Source: an uncultured Eubacteriales bacterium
Lineage (GTDB): Bacteria > Bacillota > Clostridia > Oscillospirales > Oscillospiraceae
Length of the DNA stretch: 64,000 bases
Reading direction: 5' to 3'
NCBI GenBank assembly: GCA_900544975.1
Contig: UQXI01000006.1
Coordinates: 27,100-91,099 of the forward strand
Both the position numbers and the translations under genes were made by a program. Each line of letters opens with the position of its first letter. Position 1 is the first letter of the stretch. Below, piece after piece: positions 60,249 to 64,000 of this stretch. The notes under the pieces were generated by a model. That model saw only the letters and a list, made by a program, of their open reading frames with translations. It did no database searches and was not told where the DNA came from.

Positions 60249-61079
60249 ATGAGCAAAGCAGACGAGCTGTACCGGGCAACCTGCCTGGATATTTTGGAAC
60301 ACGGGGTCTGGGACACGGACCAAACGGTGCGCCCCCATTGGAGCGACGGAGCCCCGGCACACACCGTGAAAAAATTCGGTGTGGTCAACCGTTACGATCT
60401 GCGGGAGGAATTTCCCGTGATGACCCTGCGGCGTACCGCATTTCAGAGCTGCATCCGGGAACTCCTATGGATTTGGCAGCAAAAATCCAACAACATCCAC
60501 GACCTGGGCAGCCACATCTGGGACAGCTGGGCAGACGAGACCGGCTCCATTGGCAAGGCCTACGGCTATCAGCTGGGGGTCAAATACCAGTTCCCCGAGG
60601 GGGAGTTTGACCAGGTGGACCGGGTGCTGTATGACCTGAAGCACAATCCGGCCTCCCGCCGGATTCTCACCAGCTTGTACAATTTCCAGGACCTGCATGA
60701 AATGCACCTGTACCCTTGCGCCTATTCCGTGACCTTCAACGTATCCGGCAACACTCTAAACGCCATTTTAAACCAACGCTCCCAGGACATGCTCACCGCC
60801 AACAACTGGAACGTCTGTCAATATGCGGTGCTGCTGCACATGTTTGCCCAGGTCTCGGGGCTGGAGGCGGGAGAATTGGTCCACGTGATTGCAGACTGCC
60901 ACATCTATGACCGCCACGTTCCCCTGGTACGGCAAATGCTGGAAAACCCCAGCTATCCTGCCCCCAGGTTCTGGATGGACCCATCGGTCACAGACTTCTA
61001 CCGTTTTACCCCAGAGAGCTTCCGTCTGGAGGGATATCAAGCCGCCCCCTTCCAGGAGAAGATTCCCGTTGCCGTATAG
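60249..61079 (+). CDS. thyA: thymidylate synthase ThyA
   Basis: A 276-residue folate-dependent enzyme that makes dTMP. The catalytic Cys is in HLYPCAYSVTFNV (PC), followed by LNAILNQRSQDMLTANNWNV with the phosphate-binding Arg and the QYAVLLHMFAQ helix; HIYDRHVPLVRQML is intact. It forms an operon with folA, nine bases apart, the classic dTMP/THF pairing. The ATG at 60249 has AGGGAG upstream. Confidence 0.96.
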   Translation: MSKADELYRATCLDILEHGVWDTDQTVRPHWSDGAPAHTVKKFGVVNRYDLREEFPVMTLRRTAFQSCIRELLWIWQQKSNNIHDLGSHIWDSWADETGSIGKAYGYQLGVKYQFPEGEFDQVDRVLYDLKHNPASRRILTSLYNFQDLHEMHLYPCAYSVTFNVSGNTLNAILNQRSQDMLTANNWNVCQYAVLLHMFAQVSGLEAGELVHVIADCHIYDRHVPLVRQMLENPSYPAPRFWMDPSVTDFYRFTPESFRLEGYQAAPFQEKIPVAV

Positions 61080-61088
61080 GAGGGGCCT

Positions 61089-61583
61089 ATGGATGCCATT
61101 GTAGCCGTATATCAAGACTGGGGCATTGGCGCCGAGGGAACTCAGCCGGTGGCCCTCTCTGCCGACCGGCGGTACTTCCGGGAGAAAACCCGGAACGCCT
61201 GGGTCATCGTGGGGCGGAACACCCTGGCGGACTTCCCCGGCGGCCGCCCCTTGCCCAACCGGGTGAATCTGGTCCTCACCCGGGGAACCTGGGAAATTCC
61301 CGGCGCGCAGGTGGTCCACAGCCCGGAAGAGGCCCTGCGGGCTGCTGACGGACAGGAATCTGTTTTTGTCATCGGCGGCGCTTCTGTGTACCGGGCCATG
61401 CTGCCCTTCTGCTCCCGGGTCTATGTGACCCATGTGGGGGCCTGCCCCGTCTCGGATGTGTTCTTCCCCAATCTGGACCAGGACCCGGACTGGGTCTGTA
61501 CCGACATGGGGCCCCTGTGCTGGGAGGGGGAGATTTCCTACCGCTTTTGCGTGTACACCCGGCGTACCCCCTGCCCGGTCTGA
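61089..61583 (+). CDS. folA: dihydrofolate reductase
   Basis: A 164-residue enzyme that regenerates tetrahydrofolate from the dihydrofolate made by ThyA. It begins AIVAVYQDWGIGAEGTQPV, contains WVIVGRNTLADFPGGRPLPN (NADPH site) and VFVIGGASVYRAMLPFCSRV. The usual catalytic Asp/Glu lies in the SADRRYFREKT helix. It is nine bases behind thyA, with GGAGG overlapping the thyA stop. Confidence 0.93.
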   Translation: MDAIVAVYQDWGIGAEGTQPVALSADRRYFREKTRNAWVIVGRNTLADFPGGRPLPNRVNLVLTRGTWEIPGAQVVHSPEEALRAADGQESVFVIGGASVYRAMLPFCSRVYVTHVGACPVSDVFFPNLDQDPDWVCTDMGPLCWEGEISYRFCVYTRRTPCPV

Positions 61584-61737
61584 CGTCGGATCTGCCCAGT
61601 TTTCCATTTTTGTGGAGCACACCATCTGGACAAACGAAAATCCATAGGATATAATCAGTTTTGAACGCACAACCGGCTGCGCTTCCGCCTTGGGGAGCGC
61701 AGTCGCCATGTGAGAATCTGGCACGGGGGAAACGACC

Positions 61738-62211
61738 ATGCGCTTTGTCGATCAGCTGATCACAGCAATCAAATACATCGCTCTGATCGGGATCCTGGCC
61801 CATGTCCTGGGCGAGGCACTGCCCCGCAAGTGGTTTCACTGGGATCGCTTTCCCTACCGTACCTTCCCCTGGGAGGAAGGCGGCCGCATCTACGAAACCA
61901 TAGGCATCCGACGGTGGAAAGACCGGCTGCCAGACAAAAGCAAACACACCAAAAAAACCTTCACCAAGCAAATGAAGGGCCACAACAACCCGGACAGTCT
62001 CATCCGCTTCCTGCAGGAAACCTGCGTGGCTGAGTTTGTCCACTGGTGCCTGCTGCTGCTGAGTTTCCCGCTGTACAGTTATGTTCCCACCCCCTTCGGC
62101 GCCGCCGTCACAATCCTCTACGCACTGAGCAACCTCCCCTTTATCTTCATTCAGCGGTACAACCGTCCGCGCCTGCTCCGGCTTCTGAACCGCAGGCTGA
62201 ATCCACAATAA
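61738..62211 (+). CDS. CrtO-like membrane acyltransferase family protein
   Basis: A 157-residue protein with three membrane segments. The block GEALPRKWFHWDRFPYRTFP, then EEGGRIYETIGIRRWKDRLP matches the glycosyl-4,4'-diaponeurosporenoate acyltransferase (CrtO) family, and YNRPRLLRLLNR ends it as usual. No carotenoid genes are nearby, so the family name should not be read as function; an acyl transfer on a lipid or glycolipid is possible. The ATG at 61738 has no strong ribosome site, but GGGGGAAACGACC precedes it. Confidence 0.75.
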   Translation: MRFVDQLITAIKYIALIGILAHVLGEALPRKWFHWDRFPYRTFPWEEGGRIYETIGIRRWKDRLPDKSKHTKKTFTKQMKGHNNPDSLIRFLQETCVAEFVHWCLLLLSFPLYSYVPTPFGAAVTILYALSNLPFIFIQRYNRPRLLRLLNRRLNPQ

Positions 62212-62314
62212 CCTCCAGGGTCTGCGCTTTCCCCGGCACGGCCCTGGAGTCTTTTGTATAATCCTCCCTCACGCGGGCATGCTATGGAAAGCGTATCATA
62301 TGGAGGGAATTTTT

Positions 62315-62941
62315 ATGGATTTTATGCAGTCAGAAACCCGGGTCAACCTGGCCCGCGCCTTTGCCGGGGAATCCCAGGCCCGCAACCGGTACACCATCTA
62401 TGCCGACGTGGCACGGAAAGAGGGGCAGGAGTACCTGGCCCGGATCTTCCAGGAAACGGCAGACAATGAAAAAGTCCACGGCGAGGAATTTCTGGAGATG
62501 ATCCAGAAGCACGCACCCACCCCCCAGGAGAACATCCACATTGACGCCGGCTATCCCTTCCCCCTGGGCAATACGGCCCAGAACCTGGCCTTTGCCGCAG
62601 CCGGGGAACTGGAGGAGTTTTCCACCGCCTACCCCGCCTTTGCCGAGCTGGCCAAGCGGGAGGGCTTCCCCGATGTGGCCCGGCTGTTTGAGCAAATTGC
62701 CACCATCGAAGGTCTGCATCACAATGTATTCCAGCAGGCCCACAGCCAGCTGACTGGGGAAACCCTGTATCACAAGCCTCAACCCATTGTCTGGCGCTGC
62801 CTCAACTGCGGCTACAGCTACACGGCAGAGAAGCCCTATGCCAAGTGTCCGGTCTGTCAGAAGGATCAGGGATGGACCGAGGGCGACATCGACAAAAAGC
62901 AGCTGCCCACCAAGCAGCAGAAGAAAGGGCAAACCCCCTGA
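62315..62941 (+). CDS. rbr: rubrerythrin
   Basis: A 208-residue peroxide-scavenging protein of anaerobes. The ferritin-like domain has diiron ligands in FAGESQARNRY, DNEKVHGEEF, ELEEFSTAYPAF and IEGLHHNVFQQ; the C-terminal rubredoxin domain has CLNCGYSY and CPVCQKDQ. A Lys-rich tail follows. The ATG at 62315 follows GGAGGG; an earlier in-frame ATG is not supported. It protects an oxygen-sensitive cell using reductant from NADH-linked partners not in the window. Confidence 0.95.
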   Translation: MDFMQSETRVNLARAFAGESQARNRYTIYADVARKEGQEYLARIFQETADNEKVHGEEFLEMIQKHAPTPQENIHIDAGYPFPLGNTAQNLAFAAAGELEEFSTAYPAFAELAKREGFPDVARLFEQIATIEGLHHNVFQQAHSQLTGETLYHKPQPIVWRCLNCGYSYTAEKPYAKCPVCQKDQGWTEGDIDKKQLPTKQQKKGQTP

Positions 62942-63048
62942 GGAAGTCCTTCCCAGGACAAAATCAAAACTTTCTGTTTACAGCCTGTGCAGAAATGTGA
63001 TATGATGTAAAAACTGACGCAAAGCTGACAGACAGGAGTCGTTGCCCC

Positions 63049-64000
63049 ATGGATTATATCGTACTGGACATGGAATGGAACCAGCCCTGGCCCGGGTCTC
63101 CTTCGGCAAAAAAGCCTCTCCCGGTGCAGATCCGGGGAGAGATCATTCAAATCGGCGCCGTCCGGATTCTGGAGGATCAGACCGTCGCCGATGAATTTCA
63201 GATGATGATCAAGCCCCGGTTCTACCGCCGCCTGAACAAGCGGGTCTCCAAGCTCACCGGCATCAAAGAGGCCCAGTTGAAGGCAGAGGGCATCCCGTTC
63301 CCAGAAGCCATGGAGCAATTTCGGGCCTGGTGTGGGGAAGATGTGGCATTTCTCACCTGGGGCTTTGACGACATTGCGATTCTACGGGAAAACCTGGCTC
63401 TTTTTCAGCTCCCGGTGGACTGGACCGGTCAGTGGTACAATGCCCAGATGATGTTTAACGCCCAAACCGACGGTTCCAACGCCCAGAAAGCGTTGAAAAC
63501 CGCTATGGAGCTGTTCCAGATTGAGCCCAGCCGCCCTGCCCACGACGCCCTGGGGGACGCCTACCACACCGCTCTCATCTGCTCCCGCCTGGATCTAAAG
63601 CGGGGCATCCGGGAATACGAAGAGGCCCTCCAGAGCCACGAGAACGGCTTCCACGGGGCGGAGCTTCCCGGCTGCATCACCCGGCAGGTGTACTACGGCC
63701 TGTCGGGCAAAGAGGAGGCCCTGGCCCACATGGCTGGGCCGGACAACCTGTGCCCCACCTGCGGGGCGCAGATGAGCTGCCGCCGCTGGTTCTCCCAACC
63801 TGGCCGCCGGTATATGGCCCTGGCCCAATGCCCGGACCATGGAGACTTCCTGATCCGCATCCGTCTGTCCCCTGAACCCGGCAGCACCTTCCGGGTCAGC
63901 CGCCTCACCTATCAGGGGGACTCCGAGGCCGCCCTGGCCTATGCCAAGCGGGCTGAGCAGGCCGAAACCACCCGCCCCACCCGCCGCCGCAGACGCCGCC
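63049..64000 (+). CDS. DEDDh-type 3'-5' exonuclease-like protein (3' end outside the window)
   Basis: The first 317 residues of a protein with an N-terminal RNase T/ExoIII fold. The acidic residues are in YIVLDMEWNQ (DxE), FLTWGFDDIAILREN and the final PAHDALGDAYHTALI (HxxxxD), so the DEDDh set appears complete. After about residue 190 comes a C-terminal domain with a CPTCGAQMSC zinc-ribbon-like pair and a basic end (RRRRRR). The frame is open to the window edge. Substrate, RNA or DNA, cannot be told. Confidence 0.82.
   Translation, partial: MDYIVLDMEWNQPWPGSPSAKKPLPVQIRGEIIQIGAVRILEDQTVADEFQMMIKPRFYRRLNKRVSKLTGIKEAQLKAEGIPFPEAMEQFRAWCGEDVAFLTWGFDDIAILRENLALFQLPVDWTGQWYNAQMMFNAQTDGSNAQKALKTAMELFQIEPSRPAHDALGDAYHTALICSRLDLKRGIREYEEALQSHENGFHGAELPGCITRQVYYGLSGKEEALAHMAGPDNLCPTCGAQMSCRRWFSQPGRRYMALAQCPDHGDFLIRIRLSPEPGSTFRVSRLTYQGDSEAALAYAKRAEQAETTRPTRRRRRR

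Noticed and set aside
58430..60388. 652-codon open frame opposite the foldase gene
   Set aside because: It would run through a strong terminator and the start of thyA; Gly/Val-rich composition is typical of antisense frames.
61089..61583. Possible fusion of thyA and folA
   Set aside because: There is a clear stop and a nine-base gap with a separate ribosome site; they are two genes.

Overview
This window is a chromosomal segment of a spore-forming, GC-rich Firmicute, most likely an Oscillospiraceae-type gut Clostridium. The evidence is a core gene set of Clostridial type (SpoIIID, SpoVT, a BofC-like protein, peptidase T, acetate kinase, a PPi-type phosphofructokinase, TmcAL), frequent TTG starts behind strong GGAGG sites, and sigma-A type promoters. 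Genus is not resolved from the sequence alone.

Layout. 1-5.4 kb: recG (cut by the window edge), BofC-like and DUF1292 small proteins, a 6S-like RNA, a CofE-like ligase, HIT, GNAT and thioredoxin reductase. 5.4-9.3 kb: a membrane protein with pncB, a hotdog thioesterase, a stand-alone E2-like acyltransferase, DUF1653. 9.4-15.8 kb: a 925-residue SLH surface protein, class II aldolase divergent from PPi-type PFK, and a C39-like peptidase. 15.8-17.6 kb: a decayed mobile element (relaxase relic, frameshifted regulator, DUF3795 and DUF3788 cargo). 17.6-25.8 kb: the classic rimP-nusA-rnpM-ylxQ-infB-rbfA-nrnA-truB-ribF operon. 26-29.6 kb: a secreted M14 peptidase, a TPP-riboswitch ThiT, pyruvate kinase. 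29.6-30.0 kb: paired REP/MITE-like repeats. 30.1-38.75 kb: the most unusual region (below). 39-50.6 kb: gdhA, serC-serA, spoIIID, a DivIVA-like protein, pepT, ackA, tmcAL, prmA, a GH-like protein, spoVT. 50.9-55.3 kb: tRNA-Leu followed by an accessory block (MATE pump with a structured leader, a TetR/HXXEE pair around a large palindrome, a dead HicB relic, a lone Spo0A-C-like protein). 55.5-64 kb: a CBS-DHH diphosphatase, asparaginase, a foldase-like protein, thyA-folA, a CrtO-like protein, rubrerythrin and a DEDDh exonuclease cut by the window edge.

Main discovery candidate. A perfect 27-bp inverted repeat (37299-37325 and 38727-38753) flanks a 1.4-kb segment holding a tyrosine recombinase and, divergent from it, a strong promoter. 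As drawn, that promoter points out of the segment into a seven-gene operon: a 72-residue peptide with a YxxP leader-like motif, two large secreted proteins sharing a C-terminal module, a 57-residue peptide, a hairpin, then an HprK-like kinase, a PqqD-like protein and a nucleotidyltransferase. If the segment inverts, the promoter would face a hairpin just outside the right repeat. I read this as a self-contained phase-variable switch controlling a surface-protein and modified-peptide operon that lacks the usual RiPP cyclase, protease and radical SAM enzymes. The inversion and the peptide modification are inferences; the repeats, promoter, recombinase and gene order are read directly.
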